This document shows, piece after piece, positions 56,001 through 63,109 of a stretch of 64,000 bases of DNA. Under the pieces are notes generated by a model. The model searched no databases, was not told where the DNA came from, and worked only from the letters and a program-made list of their open reading frames with translations. The position numbers and the translations under genes are program-made. This stretch comes from Dactylorhiza incarnata (Eukaryota > Streptophyta > Magnoliopsida > Asparagales > Orchidaceae), in assembly GCA_033032865.1 (NCBI GenBank), contig JAWHQI010000502.1, forward strand, positions 620,001-684,000, read 5' to 3'. Within the stretch, counting starts at the first letter, position 1. Each line of letters opens with the position of its first letter.

Positions 56001-58819
56001 CACAAGAAATACGACTTGTAAAATATTAACTCGAAACGCAACTAATAGAAGCATTTCAACTCAATATAATTATATAATATACATAAACTTATATGCATCA
56101 ACTTTAATTATTGGTGTTTGTGTATTGAAACTTTCCTTTAAGGACAGGGCTTTTGCGATTTAATTTATGAAGTTGATTCATCAATTCTAGATGGCTTTTC
56201 GGGGAATGCCAACGGAAGGTGAAGGTAGCTTAAGTGTGGGAAAGTATTTTCATAATTTTGAACACAGTCATGAGGAATACACTGGTCAGTGACTTTGATT
56301 CTTAGAAGTTTAGGAAATCCTTAAAAGATAGTTCAACAAAAAGAATACAACCATGTTGTGGTTGATTGAGAATGATTCATTGAGGTACGATTCGGAGATA
56401 CCTTAGATGTGGTTTGAAGGATTACCCACCATTTGTTACCTCCATACAAGGGTTGTCCCCTAACCCTTCCATTGAAGAATTAGAGAATTTACTTTCCAAT
56501 CAGGATTATCTGGCTAAAAAATATCCATAAAGTATATTCTTCAAGCCAATGCAGTTCTTTTTCCAGTTCTCTTTAAAGATTTCAAGAAAAAAGAGCTCTA
56601 GTGGCAACAGTTCTAGTTGCCGCACGTCTTAAAAAAGGATAATACAAGAAATGGAAGGATATCACGTGCTATAGATGTTGAAAATTAGGCCACATGAGGA
56701 GAAATTGTTGTATCAAACTCATCGACCAGAGTTTGGACATGGTGTCACAAGGTATTGATGAATCAATGTTGGAGCAATGCTTCTCAGTTAAAGTAGGGGT
56801 GAACATGCAAATGAAGATGCACGAGCTTTCCTACTTGGAGCATATGAGATATACATCAATTTAGAGGGAGTGAATCATTGATTATGGTTGCTCACACCAT
56901 GTGATTGAAAATGATTCATTAGTTTGTTACTGCATCAACATAAAAGCGATCGAATACTTTTCATAGTCAGTAATTCCGTGTAACCTGTAGAAATGGGACC
57001 ATGAAGAAAGGCACCGTTAGTCTTAATAATGTTTATTAAGTATTGGGGTTGAAGAGTAATGTTCGGTTTCTGAAAGTTGATTATAAATAATATGTTATGT
57101 TCGGTATAATTATTAAAGTGTCTTGAAAGTAGTAGTTTGATCATTTAGATGCAGACAAAAGAATTTGTGTTATGTGATCGGAGCACTTGAGTATGGATTG
57201 TGTTATAAGAAGAAAGATAAATTTCTTCTTATGGGTCTTATTGTTGTAGGTTGGGCAAGTAATGCAAATGACCGAAGGTTGATTGTTGGGTACTATGTCA
57301 GTACTAGTTCTGCAGTAATTTCTTGTGGTGGTAAAAGGAAATTAATTTTGACTCTCTAAAGCATGTACACAACTGCAACAATGTCCACACAATAATGTGT
57401 TTTGTGGAAAAGCAATTGTCATTTATAGAAACGTTGGATATGTTCCTATGAGGTGCGACAATAGAAGTGCAATGAAGCATATAAACTATCGTGTTCTATG
57501 TTTGAACAAACTTTTTGAAGTTCAATGCCACTTTGTTCAAGAAAAGATGCTTGAACACAACCTTACTTCAGAATGTACAAATGTGGGGTTAAGTTGCAGA
57601 GCTCTTGCAAGAGGAAAGTTTTAGGTGTTCAGAGATATATTTGAGTTGATTGACAGTAAGCATACATTAAGAGGGGGTCTCAAAACTCAGTACACGCTTT
57701 AATTATAAGTTTGCTATTTTCTTGCTGTTTGTTACTTGCGTTAAGAAAAACGCCACTTGCCATGCGTTAGGATGCAATTGCATGGGAGAATGGCCCAATT
57801 CCTTCAACATCTCACAAAAAAGACATGCATCTTGCCACTTTCTAGTAGTTGCACTATGATTTGAATTAGTTGTCTATGAGCTGTTAGTGGGAGTGGTGGT
57901 AGGAGTTGACTTCTAGAGGAAGTTACAATTTTAACTATATATATGTGATGTAATTTCATGAAAAGTGTGCAATAAAGCACAAGAGCTCTTCTTCTTCCAC
58001 TTTTTCTAGTTTCTTTAATTGAGTGTTTACTTCATCTTGTCTCCACAATAATTTCCTTTTTGTGACTGACATTACATGCATCTTAGCTATTTAAATCCAT
58101 CTCAGTCAGCTGCTTTCTTTTAGGTTGTCTGCTTCCTTTATTTTGAGGTTTATTTCCTCTTTTTTGAGGTTTATTTCCTCTTTTTTGTGGTGTTTGGTAC
58201 GCAAACCAATAATAAAGTTGTTAAAAATCAAGTGCTAATTACCTTTTATCTTCAATAAATCAGTCAATTTATGCCAATTTAGCCAAAAAAAAATTATACT
58301 GCCTTTTGTCTTGTTGCATGGTCTGCATCTTGTACAAGCGCTACTAAGTAATAATTGACTGTTCTACCTGCAATATTGAATGAGAGTGGTTAATGAATTG
58401 TAACAATATTTGTTGTATTTTCCTAAAAAAACATTAGGGGAGGGGTGCAGGGAATGTATCATCTAAATAATTCTGTTGTCAAATTGTTTTTTTGTTTGGT
58501 TATGCTTATGACATAGAAGTGTAGATGTAAACCAGTGTTTTTCCATATTCCAGTTTCTTTGATGAAAAGGAACGCCGTTACAATGAGAAAATGGCTCCTT
58601 CTATACCCAGGCACAAATGGAGAAAAGGATCTCAGGTTCTCCTTCTTTTCTACCTTTAGCATGATGCTAATAAGTTCTTGCTTACTGTTTATTAAGCTAT
58701 AGAGGGTTAACGTAACCTGAATGGTATTTCAATCTCAGTGGATAACATTAATAAGAAGGCATGCAGAGGTTATAGTTGATGATGATGCTATTTTTCCAAT
58801 TTTCAAGCAGTACTGCAAG
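42178..58819 (+). CDS. GT14/DUF266 (core-2/I-branching, BC10-like) glycosyltransferase, 5' part (six exons)
   Basis: Exons 42178-42489, 42567-42683, 42789-42889, 43950-44021, 58554-58635 and 58739-58819 join in frame with GT-AG sites and matching phases. The product starts MSRDAMNHHPSYHAAMTKKR and has a type II signal anchor (GIQLVAYLSAFAFLLTLLWI), so Golgi placement is expected. Domain hallmarks follow: PKIAFLFLTRAGMPLDFVW, FSVYVHSKPGFKLD, TTRSPFFYGRHIEDSVQVIW, GESSMIEAERLLLRVALEDP, ANQRFVLLSDSCVPLYNFDY, KWRKGSQWITLIRRHAEVIV. Plant members add or modify cell-wall glycans; the substrate is unknown for most. The C-terminal exons (usually a CIPDEHYVQTLL block) were not found by 64000, so the intron after 58819 exceeds 5 kb or the gene is broken. 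An upstream in-frame ORF reaches 41818, but the Met at 42178 is the first plausible start before the anchor. Confidence 0.88.
42567..42683 (+). CDS. GT14-like exon 2
   Basis: Acceptor TTTGGTAG before 42567, donor GTTTTT at 42684. 39 codons, NARVGNFSVYVHSKPGFKLD to YGRHIEDSVQ. Confidence 0.87.
42789..42889 (+). CDS. GT14-like exon 3
   Basis: Acceptor TTGATGCAG before 42789, donor GTGGTG at 42890. Encodes VIWGESSMIEAERLLLRVAL and ANQRFVLLSD; ends with AG of a split Ser codon. Confidence 0.87.
43340..43512 (-). mobile_element. MITE copy 2, inverted, in GT14 intron 3
   Basis: Reverse complement of the family at 41226-41446: shares CTCCATTTGGCG at its end (43498-43509) and the 24-base GTTCGTGAACGCCC... 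block at 43374-43397. The inner end lacks the matching terminus, so it is truncated. Confidence 0.6.
43950..44021 (+). CDS. GT14-like exon 4
   Basis: Acceptor TTTTTTGCAG before 43950, donor GTAAGA at 44022. Encodes CVPLYNFDYVYNYLISSQKS FVD, followed by a split Ser codon that finishes 14.5 kb downstream. Confidence 0.88.
44130..44320 (+). repeat. Decayed LTR (left) of the outermost Copia
   Basis: Aligns in order with 57870-58070: TGAATTAGT, GTCTATG.G.TGTT, a GCA.TATAATAAA/GCAATAAAG region, AAGAG.TCTTCTTC and TTTAATTGAGT. Ends not clear. The interior to 44770 has no recognised domain. Confidence 0.5.
44776..44923 (-). repeat. 3' LTR of the AG...CT Copia (minus)
   Basis: AGTTGAACTGG to TCACAACT on +, directly next to the polypurine complement CTCTCCCTC. 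Confidence 0.8.
45328..45499 (-). repeat. 3' LTR of the young Copia
   Basis: TGTTCAAAGTC to CGCTAACA on +, 172 bp. The gag-pol stop codon lies 20 bases inside it. Confidence 0.93.
45480..49610 (-). CDS. Intact Copia gag-pol polyprotein, 1376 residues
   Basis: Start ATG at 49610 (MGSSVDSTEVPTARVPPPPD), stop at 45480. Domains in order: gag (WVHSVRRVLQAKGLLLHL; residues ~30-230); RG-rich stretch and CCHC knuckle CTYCSREGHLEATC (~265); protease WIVDSGATHHIT (~345); pre-integrase WHRRLGHAPLPVL (~470); integrase with HSDVWGP, RTDNAREY and [10 protein letters not shown], the D,D,E residues (~525-630); RT with QLDIKNAFLNGD and VYIDDILITGND (~830-1080); RNase H with DVDYAGSPDDRRSTTG, SAESEYRAM and [13 protein letters not shown] (~1220-1340). 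All catalytic residues I can check are present, so it may be active. The C-terminus overlaps the LTR. Related decayed copies lie at 32690-33250 and 60478-61880. Confidence 0.95.
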   Translation of the reverse strand: MGSSVDSTEVPTARVPPPPDLRDELRITTISLSGKKNFVSWVHSVRRVLQAKGLLLHLTQPPPSPSTDDWMRNDGRVQTWLLNSMDGEPYQMAMYHETAKGMWDELHSLYSGKDSLQHLYDIITDLQALDTGGAADMTSFVARAKGLTETWIQHQPSTADLATQRAQKEAVCIAMMMARVPPHLHSVRAQILSATTTPSLPDVCSMILRVTPPSEPPTVFSPILLQQPLLPTPPPARGPSTRGGRHPSRGRGRGGRSSLKCTYCSREGHLEATCYRKHGLPPHLAASAAPAPSAAPDTSILGAPTRQEYEDLRTQFQQLQGNIDRSSGSVASFSTQGITCLSYSSHWIVDSGATHHITSQKPPQYSATSHPPSIIVANGDTTPVSGAADLRLTPTLLLSSVLHVPGSPFNLLSVSQLTRDLDCCITFSPSSFVLQDRRTQSTIGSGRLTNGLYLLDLPPLSLSSISTSDWHRRLGHAPLPVLKKALPGVSLQEFTCESCIYGKQHRVSFSPSCIRSDTPLSLVHSDVWGPYRIPSVFGHRYFITFIDDYSRVTWLYFLHDRTEITSVFRAFLSETRTQFSTPLKILRTDNAREYTGRSFSALCSEFGVIHQTSCAYTPQQNGVAERKNRHLLDTARSLMFQMQVPTEFWHFAISTACHLINRMPSSVLSFATPLSLLLPSTPPFPLTPRVFGCVCYVHNLGLPTDKLAARATKQMFVGYSRTQKGYVCYSPTTGKVTVSADVTFCEDQPFHRSTSPQSLPSTTTRPIVPVTPSSPPSPPSPPLIHPPIRYVYSRHQSKNIPIPEPSATNDTPTAVDPASSSTAHPLASYVSLHRLSPPLHQFATSLSSISIPNSVQEALQHPGWRAAMEEEMNALWANQTWELVPLPPGQHCVSCKWVFAVKQNADGTVDRLKARLVARGFTQQHGLDYEETFSPVAKLNTVRVLLSVVVHRRWPLLQLDIKNAFLNGDLKETVFMCQPPGFETTGESREVRVCRLLKALYGLKQSPRAWFDKFCKVLLALGFTRSSADFSLFTKHGPTGTVILLVYIDDILITGNDLSGIQQLKEHLNSAFQTKDLGNLRYFLGIEVARRPDGLVMSQRKYCIDLLHEAGYSRCKPADTPMDANQKLCAAGSDSDQLLENPEYYRRLVEKLIYLTVTRPDISFAVGVVSRFMHTPRTSHLQAVERILRYLKTAPGQGLVYKPSNSPSLLAYSDVDYAGSPDDRRSTTGFCTYFGGHLITWRSKKQTVVARSSAESEYRAMAAVVSELTWLESLLGDLGVKLSSPTTLRCDSQAAIHIANNPVFHERTKHIEVDCHFIREKVQAKKVELEHVPAARQIADILTKALPRPLYLQFLSKLGAYDLYAPACGGVLAKSI
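49611..50390 (-). other. GC-rich repeat-bearing leader of the young Copia
   Basis: About 780 bases between primer site and gag ATG, with repeated AGCAGCGGTCTGGA and CGATCGC(T/A)GGCGAGC units (on +) from 49620 to 50050. Overlapping ORFs of 91-290 codons on both strands come from the repeats. It may fold strongly; a packaging role is a guess. Confidence 0.6.
50391..50409 (-). other. Primer binding site of the young Copia
   Basis: Minus strand TGGTATCAGAGCTAGGTTC directly next to the LTR; initiator-Met type. Confidence 0.92.
50410..50581 (-). repeat. 5' LTR of the young Copia
   Basis: Identical to the left LTR except one T/A difference in AAAT(T/A)CAAAGG. Confidence 0.93.
51031..51898 (+). pseudogene. 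Tat gag
   Basis: Frameshifted pieces: MSFFAGSEGQGTDPES start, VILFKGQARDWIHQLPSGTI, LRRSFLLQFSTSK, ESLRSYIDRFQEEVLLVQEV and LARDLPLSFEELIKRAGREI, the retrotransposon-gag pattern of Tat elements. Confidence 0.75.
52440..52915 (+). pseudogene. Tat protease region
   Basis: HEDPFYDALVIQTTIENLTV, SRILVDNDSSVNAIFKKAFD (active-site DTGSS-type replaced by DNDSS), PLFGFSGERKEVEG and SYNVIFGRPLISTFRFVFSS, followed by a stop at 52858 and GDLSVARQCYVTAV. This is the Tat-type aspartic protease block. Confidence 0.8.
53033..53069 (+). repeat. Run of 37 G
   Basis: Uninterrupted G37 between protease and RT, read as polyglycine in frame. The run length may be uncertain in the assembly. Confidence 0.9.
53090..53860 (+). 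pseudogene. Tat reverse transcriptase, catalytic box mutated
   Basis: LSEEDQERIRECIQQNVDVF, ARPIREEVNKLLEAGFVSEI, NAVMVKKSDGRWRMCVDFSL, MMSFGLRNAGATYQRMMDLI and then HVNDLMVKS where active elements have YVDD. Stops at about 53240, 53330, 53531 and 53768. Confidence 0.82.
53870..54880 (+). pseudogene. Tat RNase H and second (archaeal-type) RNase H
   Basis: First block: VKEVQCLTGKLAGLSRFLSR, QKFEWSRECEEAFQALKKQL, KKQLPIYYVSRVLKKAKLKY, SIKVVTNHPLRNIIEG. Second block from about 54525: WEMFADGASKRHSLRGGVVL, FLVTNNQAEYEAVVAGFRLA, MKAFTDSKVAAS. Dual RNase H is characteristic of Tat. Confidence 0.78.
55090..55890 (+). pseudogene. Reina-like Ty3 gag fragment
   Basis: YTRLDFPTYDGKSDPLGWLT DCEQFF, IWEDFKRLCNLRF and, after frameshifts, TAMSLARLCDRRLQLAVEAY, then a knuckle-like LCFNCDEQFSRGHTCNRPF near 55725 and LLVEDSDDEG. 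It follows the Tat second RNase H without LTR or primer site and stops at the Copia LTR at 55896. Confidence 0.7.
55896..56043 (-). repeat. 5' LTR of the AG...CT Copia (minus)
   Basis: TGTTGAACCGG to ACGCAACT on +. The inner first base is T where the other LTR has A. Differences from the left LTR are mostly C versus T. Confidence 0.8.
56169..57690 (+). pseudogene. Outermost Copia: gag knuckle, protease edge, RNase H
   Basis: A CCHC knuckle CYRC(stop)KLGHMRRNC at 56668-56709, IIDYGCSHHVIEND (protease active site, S to Y) near 56875, then directly GWASNANDRRLIVGYYVS and MRCDNRSAMKHINYRVL.. CHFVQEKMLEHN of RNase H (57245-57560). Integrase and nearly all RT are missing. An AAGAGGGGGT tract at 57670 leads to the right LTR. 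Confidence 0.65.
57690..58070 (+). repeat. Decayed LTR (right) of the outermost Copia
   Basis: Follows the purine tract and aligns with 44130-44320 over its last ~200 bases. Exact ends not clear. Confidence 0.5.
58554..58635 (+). CDS. GT14-like exon 5
   Basis: Acceptor CATATTCCAG before 58554, donor GTTCTC at 58636. Encodes FFDEKERRYNEKMAPSIPRH KWRKGSQ, the expected continuation of SSQKSFVDS. Confidence 0.9.
58739..58819 (+). CDS. GT14-like exon 6
   Basis: Acceptor CAATCTCAG before 58739, donor GTAAGC at 58820. 27 codons, WITLIRRHAEVIVDDDAIFP to KQYCK. Confidence 0.9.
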
Positions 58820-59925
58820 GTAAGCATTTTTAGTTCTTTATATAGTAAATTTTTTCTGTAAACTCATATAATTTTTTAATTGGAGTTTCCTTCCGTACCA
58901 CAGTTAATAGAAATTTACTTGTTATTATCCTTCCACATATACACTTTTGTTTCTATGATTTAGTTAATTGAGATCCAATCCACATCTTAGCATACTTGAA
59001 TAGCCTTACATTGCCTGTCTTATGGTTGTACGATTAGAGCCTATCAGACATGCATATTATGAATCAGAAAATAGCTGAATTCTTCCCCGTATATATTTCT
59101 ATTACATTTATTACATTGCATTTGCATCAGTATTCTGATACTCAAGGAAAGGTTGCACTGTAAATGGAAAATGGATACAAACTCGCGAGATATGCTCGCT
59201 CCAAGCTCTTGAGGGTTCTTCCCTCTAAGAGTTCTTCTTCAAGAGAGAACTTACATTACTACAACAAGATCATCCCTATGACTCATATATACTCCCTTAT
59301 ATAGGGAGAGAACATTCCAATAGTTAAAATACCAAAATGACACTTAAAAGACAAATTCATATAGACACAATACTAATTGAAAGACAATATTAATAGATGG
59401 TAAACGGAGAGACGATTCCAAGTCTTCAGTAATTACTAGGAGGGTCATCTGATAATGTGTATTTGAATCATATTCATGTTAAGAGTCCACTATTGATATT
59501 CACAACCTTTGTGTTGCATTTTAAATGCATTTGGATGAACTACATTACTACAGTATAAATTGTCTTTACTTCTTTTATGAAGCATGATACGAAGATGACC
59601 CTTTGGGCTCACTACTGCCTCACCAAATGCTGTCATCGTAGTCTCGTACGTGTTTGTTGGTCTATGTAGCCATAAGTGACATTTTCATGATTTAGTATAT
59701 TCAAATCCCACCTATATAGAGTAGCAGAGAGGAGTTTTTTAATCTTATCTTGGATCATTTGTATTGTTTAGGTCCATTATAGTTCGTCGTCGATCTCATG
59801 AAACGTTGCATCCATGGGAAGCTTGACTGAATCCCATGAGCTTGATGACACCCTTGGAGCCTCCACGAAGCCTATTGTAGTCACGACAATCACTAGCCCT
59901 AATCCCTAAACCCTAATGCTTTCAC
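58820..59925. other. GT14 intron 6, AT-rich, possible LTR remains
   Basis: No exon of the GT14 domain found. At 59160-59420 a minus-strand CTATATAAGGGAGTATATATG box and a GCTCTTGAGGG...CTCTAAGAG inverted motif suggest an LTR promoter, with unknown limits. Confidence 0.4.
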
Positions 59926-59929
59926 ATCT

Positions 59930-60200
59930 TCTTAACCCAAAAAGGCTGAGGAGAGGAAAGGTTCCTTTTTGATGGTACTCCCTGGAACAAATCTAATGGA
60001 GACGGGGTGGGGCCTGTAGCTCAGAGGATTAGAGCACGTGGCTACGAACCAAGGTGCCAGGGGTTTGAATCCCTCCTCGCCCACAATCGACCCAAAAGGG
60101 AAGGGCCTTTCCCTCTGGGGGTAGGACAATAATGATCGGGATAGCGGCCGCAAAGTTATTGAACTCGGGTATGGTCCTTTGCCGAAATGGAATGACCTTA
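59930..60200 (+). other. Nuclear plastid DNA (rrn5-trnR-trnN spacer region)
   Basis: GGTTCCTTTTTGATGGTACT and ACTCCCTGGAACAAATCT upstream, trnR-ACG, then AAAGGGAAGGGCCTTTCCCT, GGGGGTAGG and TGATCGGGATAGCGG, as I recall from the inverted repeat of plastid genomes. Limits approximate. Confidence 0.75.
60010..60083 (+). tRNA. trnR-ACG: Plastid-derived trnR-ACG copy (nuclear pseudogene)
   Basis: GGGCCTGTAGCTCAGAGGAT start, anticodon loop GGCTACGAACC (ACG) and GGGTTTGAATCCC T arm. Against the plastid sequence I recall, differences fall in the variable and T arms, two of them losing CpG (CGGG to CAGG, TTCG to TTTG). The T-loop TTCG is lost, so a working tRNA is unlikely. Confidence 0.8.
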
Positions 60201-60353
60201 TTTTATTTATCAGTAAGTTCTGTACTATTACACATTTACATATAATAAACCTAGTCGGACTCAACATATTTGTGTTCGGCGAGGATCCCACGAGCTCAAA
60301 GTCTCCTTGAGAGACTTCGACGATACCTGCGAAGCGTCTGCGTATATGCAACT

Positions 60354-60477
60354 TGTAGAAATTAGGTCAAGTATATTCACTTACTTAAAAATGAGTTACA
60401 AGGGTATTTATAGGATGCATGCTACATCATATAATAATTAAAACAATACATGAAAGGCCTCAGAAATAATTTCTACA
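60354..60477 (-). repeat. 124-bp Copia LTR with perfect 11-bp inverted ends
   Basis: TGTAGAAATTA ... TAATTTCTACA. On the minus strand it is preceded by the polypurine tract GCGGAGGAG (60478-60486). Confidence 0.78.
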
Positions 60478-60620
60478 CTCCTCCGCAAGTTGGAGCATAT
60501 ATGTCATATGAGCCAAGTTTGGATAGAAATTGGTGATATAAAGGGCGAGGTAGTGGTTTCGTGAGGATATCTGTGATTTGGGATATAGCAGGAACGAGAC
60601 TTCAAAATGTTTCGTGAAGA
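60478..60620 (-). pseudogene. Copia RNase H C-terminus
   Basis: Minus strand reads VPAISQITDILTKPLPRPLY HQFLSKLGSYDIYAPTCGGV, nearly the same as the end of the intact element at 45480. Homology ends near 60620. Confidence 0.75.
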
Positions 60621-61704
60621 TATAATCGTTAATCGTTATTTGGAGAGAAATTCTCAAGCGTTTAAAGATTCGATTCAAAACGAGACAGCGCAACTTCCAG
60701 CAAACTTAATCACAACAACAATTTATGAATAACGACAATAAAAACAGTTTGAACGTTCGAGGAAAGCCTTTATTAATTAATTAAATTGCATATGATTAAG
60801 CTAATGAATGGAGTAAGGAAAAGGGGCGGAGTTTACCCGCGCATACGTGAAACTACGGCAAGGAGGAGTCCACCTCAAAATCAGTTGCACAGGGAGGCTA
60901 ACAGTGGCTGGTAATGGGTTCGGGATGCACCCCTACTGTCGGGCTGCGGTCTTCTCGATATCGTCGGTATAACACAATCAGATGGTTGCAATGGACGAAC
61001 TCAGGAGAAGCTTAAACCGAGGAACTAGGTCGCCGGAGTAGGACGTGGAGTCGATGACAACCTGTGAGGAGGATGTCGTCCTTCGTTGATTTGAGCGGCG
61101 TCGGAAGATTGTTGATTGGCTACGTCGTCGATATCGCCGGGAGGACGCACCGTTCTTGCCTCCTGGGAACATGTCTTCGGCTAGGAAGAGGGAACGCAGA
61201 TGGCGTTGGAGCTCTGGAGTTTCTTCACGCGGCTGGGCGTGATGATCGCACGAGGATGGAAGTTGCGGTCGATAGAGGAAAACGAGATTCTCGTTTTCCT
61301 CTGATATTGACTGTCCCTGTTCTCATTGTAGGGGCTGTTTATGCAGATTCCAAGGTTTTCAGTTTCTTTCCAAAATAAAATTCTCATGTCTTTTTAATAG
61401 TTTTTCCTAAAATATAATTGCCTAATCTATCTCCTCACAAATAAAACAAATTTTCTATTTAAAAAAATTGCTACCTTAGTCATATGCGTACTTAATTAGT
61501 TAAAGCTTGTCTTTTACGTCCTAGCTACTCAAATTGTCGGACCATTTATTCAGGGTCCCACCGGGTGGTCAAACCGATGAGCCGGAACTCAAAATAACAT
61601 CAGTGCCGAGGAAAATAAAATAACAAATAAAAATTAACTGTCGCGTGATGAGATCATGCGACTTCGGGTGCGGCAACGGTTGCATCAATATTAAGTGTCA
61701 ACTG
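60621..61704. other. 1.08-kb unidentified insertion/replacement in Copia RNase H
   Basis: Lies between the two halves of a minus-strand Copia RNase H and replaces about 65 residues of it. Holds short ORFs without domains and a perfect hairpin at 61274-61302. No ends recognised. Confidence 0.5.
61274..61302. repeat. Perfect 29-base palindrome
   Basis: AGAGGAAAACGAGA-T-TCTCGTTTTCCTCT: 14-base arms, one-base loop. Confidence 0.9.
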
Positions 61705-61986
61705 TAGTCTGTAGAACGGGCAATAATAGATTATTTCTTACTCTTCCATGTAAGGAGGTTACCACCAAAGTATATGCAGTAGTCACTAGTGGGCCCGCGA
61801 TCATCGATGGAGCCGACATAATCTGCATCTTAGTAGGCCTCCAAAGACGGTGAATGGGGTTGATAAATCATACCTTGGAAATAGAATTGCAAGTTATTTT
61901 CATTGAAATTAGACTCCAATTCTAAAACTGAAGCCTTAGTTCTGTCCAACCGAGCGGACTCTAAAGGAATTGAACTGGAATTAATT
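61704..61986 (-). pseudogene. Copia RNase H N-terminal half
   Basis: From about 61880 down: MIYQPHSPSLEAY(stop)DADYV, GSIDDRGPTSDYCIYFGGNL and LTWKSKK(stop)SIIARST. 61880-61986 is unassigned sequence up to the next element. Confidence 0.7.
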
Positions 61987-62144
61987 TAGAGCAATGTTAT
62001 AAGCAGTCCGATTTAGGCTATTCGTAGTCCATTGATGTCCGCAGTAAAAAAAATGGCAGTCCAAAAATATTTATAATCTAAAAACAGAGCAGTAAGGAAG
62101 CTCAGGAGCCTCTGTACCGCAGAACCAAGACGGCCAAGCAAATC

Positions 62145-62879
62145 TTAATCTTGTTCTGATGTCGTAACTTCTTCCAAAGTGCAAATGAAGTCATAAAATC
62201 CGTAATATGAAGCAAGGAGTAGCGTAAAACATATCAATATGTGGAAGGAGATTACAACAAGTCGGCCACCAGAAGACCAACAGTCAAAGTAGGCATAGAG
62301 TGCATTTTGAAGAGTTTGTAGTTCATCGTGTAGCTGTTTTAATCCAACCTTGCCTACCTGCAAATTACAGAGAAATGCCGCCTTCACAAATTGCCTCTTG
62401 CATGCCACCTGGTTCCATGTATGAGCATAAATGAAATTTGTCGTTGACGCCGTGGATAGAAGCTGTTCGAGCTTGCCATCTTCTTCAATTAACCCTTGGG
62501 CTGCTGCCAGCTAGCTTCACTCCCAGCAAGAACCGAGTCCAGGCATCCACCGACTTCAGGTTTGCGTATTCATGAAGGCATTGCCATGATATTGCCATGT
62601 GTCTGTTCTTCTTCCTTCCTGAAGATGCATGAAGCCTGTAAGCTTGCCATGGAAACTTTGCTTTGCTCGGGCATCATCCTTCCACATCAGCTCGAAGCGC
62701 TTGACCAATCCAAAAGCTGCCACCATTTGCATGAAGTTCCTGATGGTGTTGTCGTGCGCTAAGTGCCAAGCAACTTGATGCTCTGTTTTCCAAAATAGAG
62801 TAGAGTTTGCTTTGTTCCAACAAGGGCCTCTATTACCACCAGGAAGAAAACTAAAATCGACCAAGTGCACTAAGTACAA
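62145..62879 (-). pseudogene. Unidentified captured gene fragment(s)
   Basis: Two minus-strand ORFs. 62879-62556 has HQVAWHLAHDNTIRNFMQMV and KRFELMWKDDARAKQSFHGK. 62408-62145 has WNQVACKRQFVKAAFLCNLQ (starting upstream), ELQTLQNALYAYFDCWSSGG and a C-terminal hydrophobic segment (VVISFHILICFTLLLASYYG). Gene-like composition, but I recognise no family; not PUP sequence as far as I can tell. Confidence 0.45.
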
Positions 62880-62998
62880 AATTCAGACCTCTGAACTTTG
62901 CGGAGGTTTTGCTATCAAGATCTACAAGTTCTCTATTGAAATGCAATCCTCCCTCCTTCTGCGTTCATGGCTCCTATAGATGAAAGATGTTGATGTCT

Positions 62999-63109
62999 CT
63001 AAAAACAGAGCGTCTTGCCATGGAGGAAATAGACGTGCATGACCTTGGGGCCGCCGGAGTTACCAATGCATAGAAGGAGACAATTGATCAAGGCCAGGAG
63101 GTGTTTCAT
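62999..63109 (-). pseudogene. Purine permease (PUP)-like N-terminal fragment
   Basis: 36 codons: MKHLLALINCLLLCIGNSGG then PKVMHVYFLHGKTLCF and a stop. Plant PUP transporters start with the same pattern (INC.LL.IG..GGP...RLYF.HGG.R). Only the first membrane segment is present. Inside the inverted-repeat element, so probably captured. Confidence 0.65.

Larger units (their letters stand above)
44776..56043 (-). mobile_element. Minus-strand Copia with AG...CT LTRs, interior replaced, TSD AATAG
   Basis: 148-bp LTRs at 44776-44923 and 55896-56043 (eight differences) flanked by perfect AATAG duplications (44771-44775, 56044-56048). Just inside the left LTR the minus strand reads a CTTGAGGGAGAG polypurine tract and IQRLRMTDIFRPT, the end of RNase H, closely like the family at 12393-18228. 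From 44981 rightward the interior is foreign: a Tat Ty3 element, then a Reina-like gag, and no primer site is left by the right LTR. Confidence 0.78.
44022..58553 (+). other. 14.5-kb GT14 intron 4 with nested retrotransposons
   Basis: Bounded by GTAAGA and TTCCAG; the split Ser codon (AG|T) proves the join. Contents from outside in: old + Copia with decayed LTRs, minus-strand Copia 44776-56043, Tat Ty3 element from 44981, young Copia 45328-50581. Confidence 0.88.

Noticed and set aside
56169..57690. CCHC-containing host gene
   Set aside because: Knuckle, protease-like and RNase H-like motifs in Copia order with stops mark it as a decayed element.
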